Assembly (NCBI GenBank): GCA_947625845.1
Contig: CANQQB010000013.1
Location: 1-42,114, forward strand
Direction of reading: 5' to 3'
Source of the DNA: an uncultured Oscillospiraceae bacterium
GTDB lineage: Bacteria > Bacillota > Clostridia > Oscillospirales > Oscillospiraceae
DNA length: 42,114 bases
Made by a program: the position numbers and the translations under genes
The notes under the pieces: model-generated
Database searches by the model: none
Told to the model about the DNA's origin: nothing
What the model saw: the letters and a program-made list of their open reading frames with translations, nothing else
Part shown: positions 29,935-38,135 of the stretch, piece by piece
How the letters are laid out: every line of letters starts with the position of its first letter
Numbering within the stretch: position 1 is the stretch's first letter

Positions 29935-29935
29935 C

Positions 29936-30043
29936 ATGAAAACGAACGCAACAAAGCCCCCTGTGACATCGAAGGGTACGAAGCGCGGTAAGAAGCCAGC
30001 CGGCACGAAGCGCGGTAAAACGACAACCGACGCGAAGAAGTAA
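29936..30043 (+). CDS. Tiny lysine-rich peptide with internal repeat (35 aa)
   Basis: AGGGAGG precedes an ATG at 29936. The 35-residue product, starting MKTNATKPPVTSKGTKRGKK, contains GTKRGK twice, 10 residues apart, from a partial DNA duplication (ACGAAGCGCGGTAA at both places). It is extremely basic. Similar tiny basic ORFs occur after capsid genes in some phages; function unknown. It resembles in style the two small lysine-rich genes of the MGGRG cassettes. Confidence 0.55.
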   Translation: MKTNATKPPVTSKGTKRGKKPAGTKRGKTTTDAKK

Positions 30044-30061
30044 CAGAGTGGAGGGGTAAGT

Positions 30062-30451
30062 GTGGCCCATGCGCAGTATTTGACATACGACGAATATAAG
30101 CACTACGGCGGCACAGCCTCCGAGACGGCTTTTCCCATGCTGGAATTTCGGGCACGCAAGCGGATCGACCGCCTGACTTTCTCCCGTGTGCAGAACATGG
30201 AGAACGTGCCCGAGGCCGTCAAGCTCTGTATGATGTCCCTGATTACGGTGGACAGCAAAGCAGGTGTCGAGGCGCAGGTTGATAACCCTGTGGTTACGTC
30301 GTTCAACACGGACGGCTACAGCGAATCCTACGGCAAAGCCCTGAGCGCGGAGGACGCGGACACAAGTATGTCCGCGTCCATTCGTTCTATGCTGTGGGGC
30401 GAGACGGACGACAGGGGTGTCCCCCTTCTCTATCGAGGGCTGGAAGCATGA
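30062..30451 (+). CDS. Head-tail connector protein
   Basis: A 129-residue protein with a GTG start after GGAGGGG. The N-terminus AHAQYLTYDEYKHYGGTASE leads into a compact helical core (AFPMLEFRARKRIDRLTFSR, then NVPEAVKLCMMSLITVD), which is the pattern of gp6/gp15-type connector proteins that dock onto the portal in A118/SPP1-like phages. It is the first of four head-tail joining genes. Confidence 0.75.
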   Translation: MAHAQYLTYDEYKHYGGTASETAFPMLEFRARKRIDRLTFSRVQNMENVPEAVKLCMMSLITVDSKAGVEAQVDNPVVTSFNTDGYSESYGKALSAEDADTSMSASIRSMLWGETDDRGVPLLYRGLEA

Positions 30452-30855
30452 GACTGTGCGACGAGACAATCACCGTATTCAACGCCAAATTCAATATAGA
30501 CAAGGGCAGCGACGACTACATCGGCAGCGTTATTTCCGGCGTTTCGTGGTTTTGTGAGATTGCATCAACTGTTGACCAGGGCTTGAAAGCCGCAGACAAG
30601 TTCATCGTGCGGATCCCACAGACAGCAGATTTCGGGGGCAAAACTTATGCTGCACCGCTCGACTATGCCGGCGCCGAGGATGCGTCTGCCTTGTTCACGT
30701 TGCAAAACGGGGACATCGTTGTGCGGGGATCTGTGAGTGGTGGCGGACATAAGCCGGTCGACCTGCATAAGAACTATGAGGCGTTCACGATTTTGGGTGT
30801 CACCGATGACCGCCGCGCCCCTAACGCCCCACACTGGAAGGTGATCGGCGCATGA
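30448..30855 (+). CDS. Head-tail joining protein (DUF6751-like)
   Basis: A 135-residue beta-rich protein starting MRLCDETITVFNAKFNIDKG. Segments SGVSWFCEIASTVDQGLKAA, FIVRIPQTADFGGKTYA and FTLQNGDIVVRGSVSGGG suggest a stopper or head-completion protein of the type called DUF6751 in similar phages. The ATG overlaps the upstream stop (ATGA), and its end overlaps the next start in the same way. Family name from memory; position supports the role. Confidence 0.7.
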   Translation: MRLCDETITVFNAKFNIDKGSDDYIGSVISGVSWFCEIASTVDQGLKAADKFIVRIPQTADFGGKTYAAPLDYAGAEDASALFTLQNGDIVVRGSVSGGGHKPVDLHKNYEAFTILGVTDDRRAPNAPHWKVIGA

Positions 30856-31313
30856 TTACTTTGAAAATCAGCAAAGTGCGTATGCCCAAAAACACGGAAG
30901 ACTGGCTATGTCGCTTTAACATGGAACCCGGTGGGAAAGTGCGGCAGGTCATTGACAAGACTGTGATTGACTACAATCTGCAATACACACCGTGGGAATC
31001 CGGTACGCTGGCAAAGAGCGCTTACGCGGCAACACGGATCGGCAGCGGAGAGATCGTTTACCCAGGCCCCTACGCGCACTACATGTACTACGGGGAGGTC
31101 TACGGCCCCAATATACCGGTTTTTGAGGATAACACTGGAACACCAACACGGTACTTCAGTCCCCCTGGACAGAAGAAACACCCTACTGGGCGCGCGTTGA
31201 AATACGCTACCGATGTAAACCCCCTTGCCGGATCATATTGGTTTGAACGGATGAAGGCTGACCGTATGCAGGACATTATACAGGAGGCCAAAAATGCCAT
31301 TGGAATCAAATAA
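30852..31313 (+). CDS. Minor capsid/tail-joining protein
   Basis: A 153-residue protein, second in an ATGA-coupled chain. TVIDYNLQYTPWESGTLAKS and YPGPYAHYMYYGEVYGPNIP are typical of the minor capsid protein 2 (gp10-like) group of head-tail joining proteins in A118-like phages, with a C-terminal helix (DRMQDIIQEAKNAIGIK). It should help form the neck. It overlaps the following gene by 20 bases. Confidence 0.78.
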   Translation: MITLKISKVRMPKNTEDWLCRFNMEPGGKVRQVIDKTVIDYNLQYTPWESGTLAKSAYAATRIGSGEIVYPGPYAHYMYYGEVYGPNIPVFEDNTGTPTRYFSPPGQKKHPTGRALKYATDVNPLAGSYWFERMKADRMQDIIQEAKNAIGIK

Positions 31314-31734
31314 CGCCGAACAGCTCAGAGAGTGGTTTAAAAACTGTCCGGCACTCGCAAGCGGGAACCGGTTCCGCATGGACTATCTTGCGGAAAACCC
31401 TACGGAATACGCGCTATACGCTGTTCCGTCGCAATTGGCTTACCGGGAAAACATACTGGGCGAGGAAATCCTTGCGAACGAGCAGACCGTTAACTACATC
31501 TTTGCTAGCAAAGAGAGCTACGGTGCCGACGTTGAACAGAATCTTGCAAATCTTGGGTTTTATGACGAGATTGTGGCGTGGATTCTGGAACAAAACGCAA
31601 AGCGCGATTTCCCCGCTTTTGCTGGCGGCCGAATCAAGTCTATTGTGCCCACGTTGACAGCCTACCCCATTGAGATAGGCAGCGACGCGGCACGGTATCA
31701 GATCCAACTCAGAATCACCTACCGGAGAGGCTGA
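31294..31734 (+). CDS. Tail terminator/minor capsid protein
   Basis: A 146-residue protein with the pattern of the third minor capsid protein in A118-like phages, probably the tail terminator: EQLREWFKNCPALASGNRF, PTEYALYAVPSQLAYRENIL, and an alpha/beta end with YPIEIGSDAARYQIQLRITY. It starts inside the preceding gene, after AGGAGG. It would cap the tail tube at the head side. Assigned by position and pattern. Confidence 0.75.
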   Translation: MPLESNNAEQLREWFKNCPALASGNRFRMDYLAENPTEYALYAVPSQLAYRENILGEEILANEQTVNYIFASKESYGADVEQNLANLGFYDEIVAWILEQNAKRDFPAFAGGRIKSIVPTLTAYPIEIGSDAARYQIQLRITYRRG

Positions 31735-31776
31735 TACAAGCCCATTTCAAAAATAATTTTCAGGAGGATTTTCAAA

Positions 31777-32343
31777 ATGGCAAAACTGGAACGCGAGGCT
31801 ATGGCCCATTACCTGGACAGCAAGTTCAACACAAAGGTGGCGGACGTGGAGAAGGCCGAGTTCGAGATCATCGGCGACGACATCGAGGAAATGAGCGTGG
31901 AGCTCAATTCCGATACCGAGCAGATCAAGAACATCCTGGGCCAGACCAAGACCCGTGACAACGGCTACACCCCAAGCATGGACGCGGACCCGTTTTACGC
32001 GGACCCGGATAAGAAGCTGTATCCCAAGCTGCGGGACATCGCCATGGACCGCATCAAGGGCGACGGGTGCAAGACCCTGATGCTGGAGGTCATCGTGGAG
32101 GACACGGCGGCGGAGAACCACCTGGCGTGGCTGCGGGAGGTCATGGTGAAGCCCCAGAGCTACGGCGGCGGTACCGAGGGGTTCAATATCCCCTTCACCG
32201 TCAGCGAGGACGGGGCCAGCCAGAAGGGGTATGTGTCCGCCGCCAGCATCAAGAGCGGCAGCCCCACGTTTACCGAGGGAACCCTGCCGATCATGATGAA
32301 GAGCAAGACCCCGGTGGCGACCACCGGAGTGGCCGGGAAGTAA
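31777..32343 (+). CDS. Major tail (tube) protein
   Basis: A 188-residue protein, expected tail tube subunit. It starts MAKLEREAMAHYLDSKFNTK; the central part SVELNSDTEQIKNILGQTKT is followed by beta-rich segments (CKTLMLEVIVEDTAAENHLA and GFNIPFTVSEDGASQKG). AGGAGG precedes the ATG. Codon use is strongly GC-biased, as expected for an abundant structural protein. A hairpin terminator follows it, as is common after major tail genes. Confidence 0.85.
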   Translation: MAKLEREAMAHYLDSKFNTKVADVEKAEFEIIGDDIEEMSVELNSDTEQIKNILGQTKTRDNGYTPSMDADPFYADPDKKLYPKLRDIAMDRIKGDGCKTLMLEVIVEDTAAENHLAWLREVMVKPQSYGGGTEGFNIPFTVSEDGASQKGYVSAASIKSGSPTFTEGTLPIMMKSKTPVATTGVAGK

Positions 32344-32348
32344 AGGAG

Positions 32349-32377
32349 TGGCCCCGGTGTACCGGGGTCATTCCTAT
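32349..32377 (+). terminator. Terminator/attenuator after the tail tube gene
   Basis: TGGCCCCGG (32349-32357) pairs with CCGGGGTCA (32362-32370), nine pairs with one G-T, around a TGTA loop, with TTCCTATTTTT after it. The interrupted T-run suggests a partial terminator that keeps tail tube RNA more abundant than the tail assembly genes downstream. Confidence 0.75.
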
Positions 32378-32402
32378 TTTTAACTTCGTGGAGGTGTAGA
32401 AA

Positions 32403-32840
32403 ATGGCTGAAGTTATGAAGCTGAGGGTGGAGACCGGGGCGGTCACGGTGGAGGTGGAGGACGAGCGGGGCAAGGTCATCGGGACCTTTGACTTCAATCC
32501 CGCCGATTCCAATATCCTCAAGCGCTACGATAAGGTGGTGGAGTTTTTCAACACCCAGATCGCGGAGCGGGAGAACGCCACCGACGAGGAAAAGCTGGAA
32601 GCGCTGAACGCCCTGGCGGCGGACATCGAGGGGCAGTTCGATTTCCTGCTGGGCTATAAGGTCTCCGATGGGCTGTTCGGGGCCTGCGGGCCGCTGACGG
32701 TGACGAAAAACGGTGACTTCTTCTTCGAGCGGGCGCTGGAGGGCATCGGCGGCATCATCGAGAGCGTGACCCAGAAGCGGCTGGATAAGAAGCTGGCCAA
32801 GATCAACAAGGCCGTGGCCGCCGCGCCCAAGAGCAAATGA
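32403..32840 (+). CDS. Tail assembly chaperone (first gene)
   Basis: A 145-residue protein between the tail tube and tape measure genes, the usual place of tail assembly chaperones. An N-terminal beta part (VTVEVEDERGKVIGTFDFNP) is followed by helices (VVEFFNTQIAERENATDEEK, GGIIESVTQKRLDKKLAKIN). It overlaps the next gene by four bases (ATGA). Many phages make the second chaperone by a frameshift; here I see no slippery heptamer at the junction and coupling by overlap is more likely. Confidence 0.75.
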   Translation: MAEVMKLRVETGAVTVEVEDERGKVIGTFDFNPADSNILKRYDKVVEFFNTQIAERENATDEEKLEALNALAADIEGQFDFLLGYKVSDGLFGACGPLTVTKNGDFFFERALEGIGGIIESVTQKRLDKKLAKINKAVAAAPKSK

Positions 32841-33409
32841 GTGCGTGGGATTTGCCTGTGTCCCTGATGATCGGGGACACAGGCTTTGATATAGACACGG
32901 ATTTTCGGACGGTGCTGTATGTGCTGGGCGTGTTCAATGATCCTGAGTATGAGCAAGACGAAAAAGCGGCGGTGTGTCTGCGGGTGATGGTGAAGGACTG
33001 GGAGAGCCTTCCCGTGGCGCGATACCGGGAGGCGATGGAGGCCCTGGCGGCGTTCATCGACGGTCCCGGCGTCCGGGAGGATAAGCGGCGGCCCATGCCG
33101 AGGACCATGGACTGGGAGCAGGACGGGCCGGTGATCATACCGGCGGTGAACCGGGTGCTGGGGCGGGAGGTGCGGGCGCTGCCCTATCTGCATTGGTGGA
33201 CGTTCCTGGGGGCGTATATGGAGATAGGGGAGTGCCTGTTTTCGACGGTGGTAAATATCCGGCAGAAGCGGGCCAGAGGCAAAAAACTGGACAAACAGGA
33301 GCAGCAGTTCGTCCGGGAGAACAAGGCCCTGGTGGACCTGCGGCGGAAGATGACGGCGCAGGAAAAGGAACAAAAGGACGAGCTGCGGAAATTATTCGGA
33401 ATGGGGTGA
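32837..33409 (+). CDS. Gp15-family tail assembly protein
   Basis: A 190-residue protein of the bacteriophage Gp15 family: DFRTVLYVLGVFNDPEYEQD, the YREAMEALAAFIDGPGV helix and ALPYLHWWTFLGAYMEIGE, where the tryptophan pair is a family mark, then a charged end. It precedes the tape measure gene in A118-like and related phages and probably acts as the second tail chaperone. Confidence 0.85.
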   Translation: MSAWDLPVSLMIGDTGFDIDTDFRTVLYVLGVFNDPEYEQDEKAAVCLRVMVKDWESLPVARYREAMEALAAFIDGPGVREDKRRPMPRTMDWEQDGPVIIPAVNRVLGREVRALPYLHWWTFLGAYMEIGECLFSTVVNIRQKRARGKKLDKQEQQFVRENKALVDLRRKMTAQEKEQKDELRKLFGMG

Positions 33410-33415
33410 CGAGGT

Positions 33416-36400
33416 ATGGCGGGCGGCGCTGATGGTTCTTTAACATTCAAAGTTTATTTTGATACATCAGACGTAAATGCCGGGGTGAAGGACATCGGCA
33501 GCCAGCTGAAAAAGGCAGGCGAGACGGCAGCCCGCGCTGGGAAATCCTTGGGGAAGTCCATGTCCAAGGGCTGGGGCTACGATCAGGGCGCCGTAGATTT
33601 CATGGAGAACTTCGGCAAAGCGCTAGAGAAAGACGGTAAGGCTGCTATCGAGGCCATGAAGTATTACGATCAGCAGGGCGTTTCGGCGGAGAACGCGGCT
33701 AAATCCGTCCGGGAACTGGCGGAGGAAGAAGAAAAGGCCGCCGCCGCAGCGAAGCGGGCTACTGGTGCGGGTGCGACGAGAAGTGAGGGCGCCGCCGATA
33801 CGCTCCATAAGCAGGTGCAATCTGCGCAGAAAGCCCTTGCAGATTTGTCAAAACAGGGACTTGGCCCTGGCGACGCCAAGTGGGATCAGGCTTACCAGGC
33901 GACGGCCCAGCTGCGCGCGGAGGAAAAAGCATATTTGGCGGACCTGGCAAAGACGCCGGAACAACGCGAGCGTGAAGCGGAGGCTATTGCAAAAGCGGAA
34001 GCCAAGGCCGAAGAACTTCGGCAGAAGGAGGAAGCCCGCGCTGAGGCAGCCCGTAAAAAGGAAGAAGCGGAGGCTGCGGAGGCGCAGCGGCTGGCCGACA
34101 TCGCCCAGCAGGCAGAAGTAGGTAATCAAGCGATTGTGTCTCTCACCCGTGAGCTGGAGCAATTACAAGCACGCCAGCGGGATTTGAATGCCGCTGGTGT
34201 GGGAACAGGCTACACAGAATATGACGCAAATGCGCAGCGCATCCGCGCAGTCACGGCAGCGCTGCGGGAATATGCCGCCACAGGGTCAGACGCCGCCGCC
34301 CAAACGCTGGTACAGGTACCGGAACAAACGACCGCTTGGGGACGGGTCCGGGAGGTCCTGGCCGGGGTCGCGGAGCGCATGGGTTTGGTCCGACGGCAGA
34401 CCGACGACACGTCCGGGGCGATGGTTTCTCTGCGCTCCAGCGCGGGGGCGGCAGCATCCAGTATGGGAAGCATGTTCAAAAAAGTGCTCAAGTGGGGCCT
34501 TGGCATCCGGTCTACATTCATCCTTGTCCGCAAGCTCAGGAATGCGGTCAAGGAAGGCTTTACCGTTATGGCAAAACACGACACCGAAACTGCCGAAACC
34601 TTGGAGCGGCTAAAAACCGCACTGTCGAACGTGAAGGTAAGCCTGGCGGTGGCGTTCAAGCCGATTTTGACGGCGGTGGCGCCGCTGTTGGAGAAGCTGT
34701 GCACCCTGGCGACGAGGGCGGCCAACGCGGTCGCCCGGTTTTTCGCCGTCCTCAGCGGGCGAGGGTCCTATACGCGAGTAGTGACCGGTGCGGCGTCCAC
34801 GATCTCCAACGCCATGGGCGGCGTGGCCGTAGCGTCGGTAAGCGCGGCGGCGGGCGTGAAGCAAATGTCTGCGAACATGAACACGGCCAAAATCGCGGCC
34901 ACCGGGGCAGCGGAAGGCGTCGCGGCGGCGGCAGAAGCGGCCAAGGATGCGGCCCAAAACCTGTCCGGGCTGGACGAGCTGAACATCTGGCAGGAGAACA
35001 AAGACGCCTCCGGCGGCGGAGGCGGTGGTGGGGGCGACGACGACCTGGGTATTGAAACGGAAGAAGTGCCCGTGGAAGCGTCGGACTTCCTTGTACGTTT
35101 CAAGGACATTCTGTTTGAGTGGGAGAACATGAACCCGGAGCTGATTGCGGAGAAGATCCTCACCGGCCTGTGCACGGCCGCCGGCGGCATTATCGGGTTT
35201 AAGCTGGGCGGCGTCAAGGGCGCCCTGGTGGGTCTTACCCTTGGGGCGTTGCTGGGCGTAAAGCTCAGTGAAATCACGTTCAACGGGGATGGGAAGATTG
35301 ACAAGAACGAGGCGGGTAAACTGTTCGTCGCGTCAGCAGTCGGCCTGATCGGCGCTATCGTCGGCGCCATTGTCGGGAAGAGCGGCATATTGAGCGCAGT
35401 GGTGGGAGGATCTGCCGGTGGTGCAGCCATAGGTTTGGTACTTGGCGTGGCGATAACGCTGCGCCTGCTGTCCGTGACGCCGGAAGAAATCAGCAAAAAT
35501 GTGGGAAACACGCTGCAAAACTACAGTGAGACGTTTTCACCGGAGGTCGGCATCGGTACGCTTGTGGGTCGCGTCGACGAGGGACTTATGACCCAGGAAG
35601 AAGCTCTAAAAGCCGTCCATGACGCATACGGCGTAGTGATAGACGATTACGGGGAGCTGGCCGACGCTGTGCACTACGGTACACCCCTTCCAAAAGAACT
35701 GACCGACGCTATGCCGAAGGGCAAATTTGCACAATGGTGGGACGGTATCAAAGACTGGTGGAACAAAAAGGTCTCCGAGCCAGTGGGAGAAGTCTGGGTC
35801 GACGTCAAAAATACAGCGGCAGAATGCTGGGATAAGGTAAAAGGCTGGTGGAACAATGTTGTCGGCAAGGTGGCGGATTTCTGGACGGACGTAAAGAACG
35901 ATTCTAAGGAATGGTGGAAGAAGGTCAAGACCTGGTGGAGCAAGAAGGTCGGGGCCGTGAAGGAGTTCACTACCAACGTGGCCAACAAGGCAGCGGACTG
36001 GTGGAAGAACGTACAGACCTGGTGGGGCAAGAAGGTCGGAGCCGTGAAGGAGTTCACCACCAATGTGTCCAATCATGCCGCTACTTGGTGGAGCAATGTC
36101 AAGACCTGGTGGAGTAGTAAGGTCGGAGCCGTCAAGGAGTTCACTACCAATGTGGCCAATCACGCGGCCACCTGGTGGGGCAATACGAAGAACTGGTGGG
36201 GCGCGAAGGTGGGCGCCGTGAAGGAGTTCACCACCAATGTGTCCAATCATGCCGCTACTTGGTGGGGTAACGTGAAGAACTGGTGGGGCGGTAAGGTCGG
36301 AGCCGTGAAGAACTTTACCACCAGTGTGAATAATACCGCCGCCACCTGGTGGAGCAACGTCAAGACCTGGTGGGCCGAAAAGAGCGCCGGGGGCGTGAGC

Positions 36401-37132
36401 TTTACAGCGAAGATTACGTCGTTTGTGGATGCGCTGAAGAACAAGGTGCTGGATTTCCAGGCAAAAATCACGTCGTTCATCGACGCCATCAAAAATAAGA
36501 CGCTGAGCTTCACCGCCACGCTGACCGGCGCGCTGTCTTACCTCATTCCGGGCGCAAGGCTGGCGGTGAAGGCCACGGGTGGCATCTACACTTCTGGCGG
36601 CTGGCAGCCGGTGGAGGGCTATGCCGGCGGCGGCAGCCCTCGGAGCGGGCGGCTGTTCATTGCCAACGAAAACGGTATGCCGGAGCTGGTGGGTACCATC
36701 GGCGGGCATACGGCGGTGATGAACAACGGCCAGATCGTCTCGTCCGTGGCGGCGGGCGTGTACCAGGCGGTGGCGGCGGCGGCAAGCCAGGTGGGCGGCT
36801 GGTTCCGGTCCATGAGCGCGGAGCTGGCCAATATCCCGCCGGCCATCAAAATGCTGACGGCCATGCCGGCGCAGACGCCTATGCCGGTGATGGCCAGCGG
36901 GACGGTGCTGCCGCCCCGGGCTGCGTATGCTGCGGATGAGGCGGCGGAGCTGAAGGCGGCGGTCCGGGAGCTGCGGGACGCGCTGCTTGGCGGCGGATAC
37001 GGGCAGAACACGCCGGTGGTGGTCAACGTGGCGCTGGACGGCCAGGTGGACGGGCGGAACCTGTTCCGGGCCGTGCAGACCCAGGCGAGGATCGAGAAGC
37101 GTGTTACCGGACGGGATCCCTTTGCGGGGTGA
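33416..37132 (+). CDS. Tape measure protein
   Basis: A 1238-residue tape measure protein; its length predicts a tail of roughly 180-190 nm if about 0.15 nm per residue holds (family rule, not measured). The order is: a charged coiled-coil part (about 90-260), then a hydrophobic Ala/Gly-rich part with possible membrane helices (about 580-690), containing an EF-hand/dockerin-like loop NGDGKIDKNEAG near 621. Tandem 29-residue tryptophan-rich repeats follow (about 780-995), and a Gly/Ala-rich C-terminal part. The protein guides tail length and is often ejected to form a channel. Confidence 0.93.
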   Translation: MAGGADGSLTFKVYFDTSDVNAGVKDIGSQLKKAGETAARAGKSLGKSMSKGWGYDQGAVDFMENFGKALEKDGKAAIEAMKYYDQQGVSAENAAKSVRELAEEEEKAAAAAKRATGAGATRSEGAADTLHKQVQSAQKALADLSKQGLGPGDAKWDQAYQATAQLRAEEKAYLADLAKTPEQREREAEAIAKAEAKAEELRQKEEARAEAARKKEEAEAAEAQRLADIAQQAEVGNQAIVSLTRELEQLQARQRDLNAAGVGTGYTEYDANAQRIRAVTAALREYAATGSDAAAQTLVQVPEQTTAWGRVREVLAGVAERMGLVRRQTDDTSGAMVSLRSSAGAAASSMGSMFKKVLKWGLGIRSTFILVRKLRNAVKEGFTVMAKHDTETAETLERLKTALSNVKVSLAVAFKPILTAVAPLLEKLCTLATRAANAVARFFAVLSGRGSYTRVVTGAASTISNAMGGVAVASVSAAAGVKQMSANMNTAKIAATGAAEGVAAAAEAAKDAAQNLSGLDELNIWQENKDASGGGGGGGGDDDLGIETEEVPVEASDFLVRFKDILFEWENMNPELIAEKILTGLCTAAGGIIGFKLGGVKGALVGLTLGALLGVKLSEITFNGDGKIDKNEAGKLFVASAVGLIGAIVGAIVGKSGILSAVVGGSAGGAAIGLVLGVAITLRLLSVTPEEISKNVGNTLQNYSETFSPEVGIGTLVGRVDEGLMTQEEALKAVHDAYGVVIDDYGELADAVHYGTPLPKELTDAMPKGKFAQWWDGIKDWWNKKVSEPVGEVWVDVKNTAAECWDKVKGWWNNVVGKVADFWTDVKNDSKEWWKKVKTWWSKKVGAVKEFTTNVANKAADWWKNVQTWWGKKVGAVKEFTTNVSNHAATWWSNVKTWWSSKVGAVKEFTTNVANHAATWWGNTKNWWGAKVGAVKEFTTNVSNHAATWWGNVKNWWGGKVGAVKNFTTSVNNTAATWWSNVKTWWAEKSAGGVSFTAKITSFVDALKNKVLDFQAKITSFIDAIKNKTLSFTATLTGALSYLIPGARLAVKATGGIYTSGGWQPVEGYAGGGSPRSGRLFIANENGMPELVGTIGGHTAVMNNGQIVSSVAAGVYQAVAAAASQVGGWFRSMSAELANIPPAIKMLTAMPAQTPMPVMASGTVLPPRAAYAADEAAELKAAVRELRDALLGGGYGQNTPVVVNVALDGQVDGRNLFRAVQTQARIEKRVTGRDPFAG
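35756..36400 (+). repeat. 87-bp tandem repeats in the tape measure gene
   Basis: The paired tryptophan codons TGGTGG start at 35933, 36020, 36107, 36194, 36281 and 36368, exactly 87 bases apart, with weaker copies at 35846 and (90 bases earlier) 35756. Each unit encodes about 29 residues of the form WWxxKVGAVKEFTTNVxN followed by xAATWWxNVKx. Copy number changes would alter tail length by steps of 29 residues. Confidence 0.93.
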
Positions 37133-37140
37133 GGTAAGAT

Positions 37141-37518
37141 ATGGCGCAGGATTATATCAAAATGAACAGCATCGTCGTGCCCCAGCCGGACGAGGGGCTG
37201 GGGTACGACTTTGAAACGACGTACACCCAAGACACCACGCGGGCCATGAACGGGACGCTGTACGCCGGGGCGATGTTCACGGTGGAATCGCTGGCCTATA
37301 AGGTCACGTATATCAGTGCGGCGGAGGCGTCCCAGGTCTTACAGATCGTGGACAGCGGCAAGCCCTTCACGCTGCACTATTTCTCCCTGCACTACGGCAA
37401 ATGGCGGGACGGGCAGTTTTACGTGGGCAAGGGGTCCATGTCCATTGGGCGGCTCAATGAACAAAACGAAATCGTGGACGAGCTGAGCTTTAATATGATC
37501 GGGGTGGACCCAATATGA
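37141..37518 (+). CDS. Tail protein (DUF6711-like)
   Basis: A 125-residue protein directly after the tape measure gene. It begins MAQDYIKMNSIVVPQPDEGL and continues with a beta-rich body (LYAGAMFTVESLAYKVTYIS, FTLHYFSLHYGKWRDGQFYV), matching in outline the DUF6711 tail proteins of clostridial phages. It may be a distal tail component. GTGAGG precedes the ATG. It overlaps the next gene by four bases. Confidence 0.7.
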   Translation: MAQDYIKMNSIVVPQPDEGLGYDFETTYTQDTTRAMNGTLYAGAMFTVESLAYKVTYISAAEASQVLQIVDSGKPFTLHYFSLHYGKWRDGQFYVGKGSMSIGRLNEQNEIVDELSFNMIGVDPI

Positions 37519-38135
37519 AAGAATACAAAATCGTGGTCGCGGGCGTCGAGTACAACATGGACGCCATCAAGAGCGGGGAGATCGAACAGGAGCTTTTTGC
37601 CGCGCCGGGGGTGGGGAACACCTGCCGGGCGGTGCTGAACCTGTCCTTCTGGCCCAGGGAGGCCCCGCCCAGGAATGCCGAGATACGGGCCTATGTCCGG
37701 GAGGACGGCGGGGACTGGGAGCAGCTGGGCCAGTTCTGGATAGACCAGCGGAGCGACGGCAACGGCCGGCTGGACGTGGTGGCATACGACGCCATGGGCA
37801 AGGCGGAAGCGCTATGGAAGCCGGGGGACGGGCTCAGTTTCCCGGCCGGCATGGAGGCGGCGGCGCGGGCCATCGCGGCGGACATGGGGACGGAATTGGA
37901 CCAGCGGTGCGTTTTCGAGCCAAGCTACACCGTGGACGCGCCGCCCCTGGGGGCCTATACCATGCGGGAGGCGCTGGGGTTCATCGCGGCGGCCCACGGG
38001 GGCAACTGGATAGTGACAGCGGCGGGGAAGCTGCTGCTGACGCCGCTGTTCGCGTCCATGCCGCCGGAAACCCACTTTCTCGTGGAGGAAGACGGCGGCG
38101 CCATACTGTTCGGAGATGTGAGGATATTGCTATGA
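37515..38135 (+). CDS. Distal tail/baseplate protein
   Basis: A 206-residue protein with an N-terminal beta-barrel-like region (EYKIVVAGVEYNMDAIKSGE, AVLNLSFWPREAPPRNAEIR) and a hub-like part (DVVAYDAMGKAEALW, YTMREALGFIAAAHGGNWIV). This is the outline of distal tail or tail-hub N-terminal modules of siphoviruses. It is coupled by ATGA overlaps on both sides. Probably joins the tail tube tip to the fibres. Confidence 0.72.
   Translation: MKEYKIVVAGVEYNMDAIKSGEIEQELFAAPGVGNTCRAVLNLSFWPREAPPRNAEIRAYVREDGGDWEQLGQFWIDQRSDGNGRLDVVAYDAMGKAEALWKPGDGLSFPAGMEAAARAIAADMGTELDQRCVFEPSYTVDAPPLGAYTMREALGFIAAAHGGNWIVTAAGKLLLTPLFASMPPETHFLVEEDGGAILFGDVRILL

Noticed and set aside
32837-32840. Frameshift between the tail chaperone genes
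   Set aside because: No slippery heptamer near the junction; a plain ATGA overlap explains coupled translation.
37814-38131. Upstream extension of the tail fibre frame
   Set aside because: It is the out-of-frame reading of the preceding tail gene, rich in Gly and Arg; the ATG at 38132 overlaps the upstream stop in the usual way.
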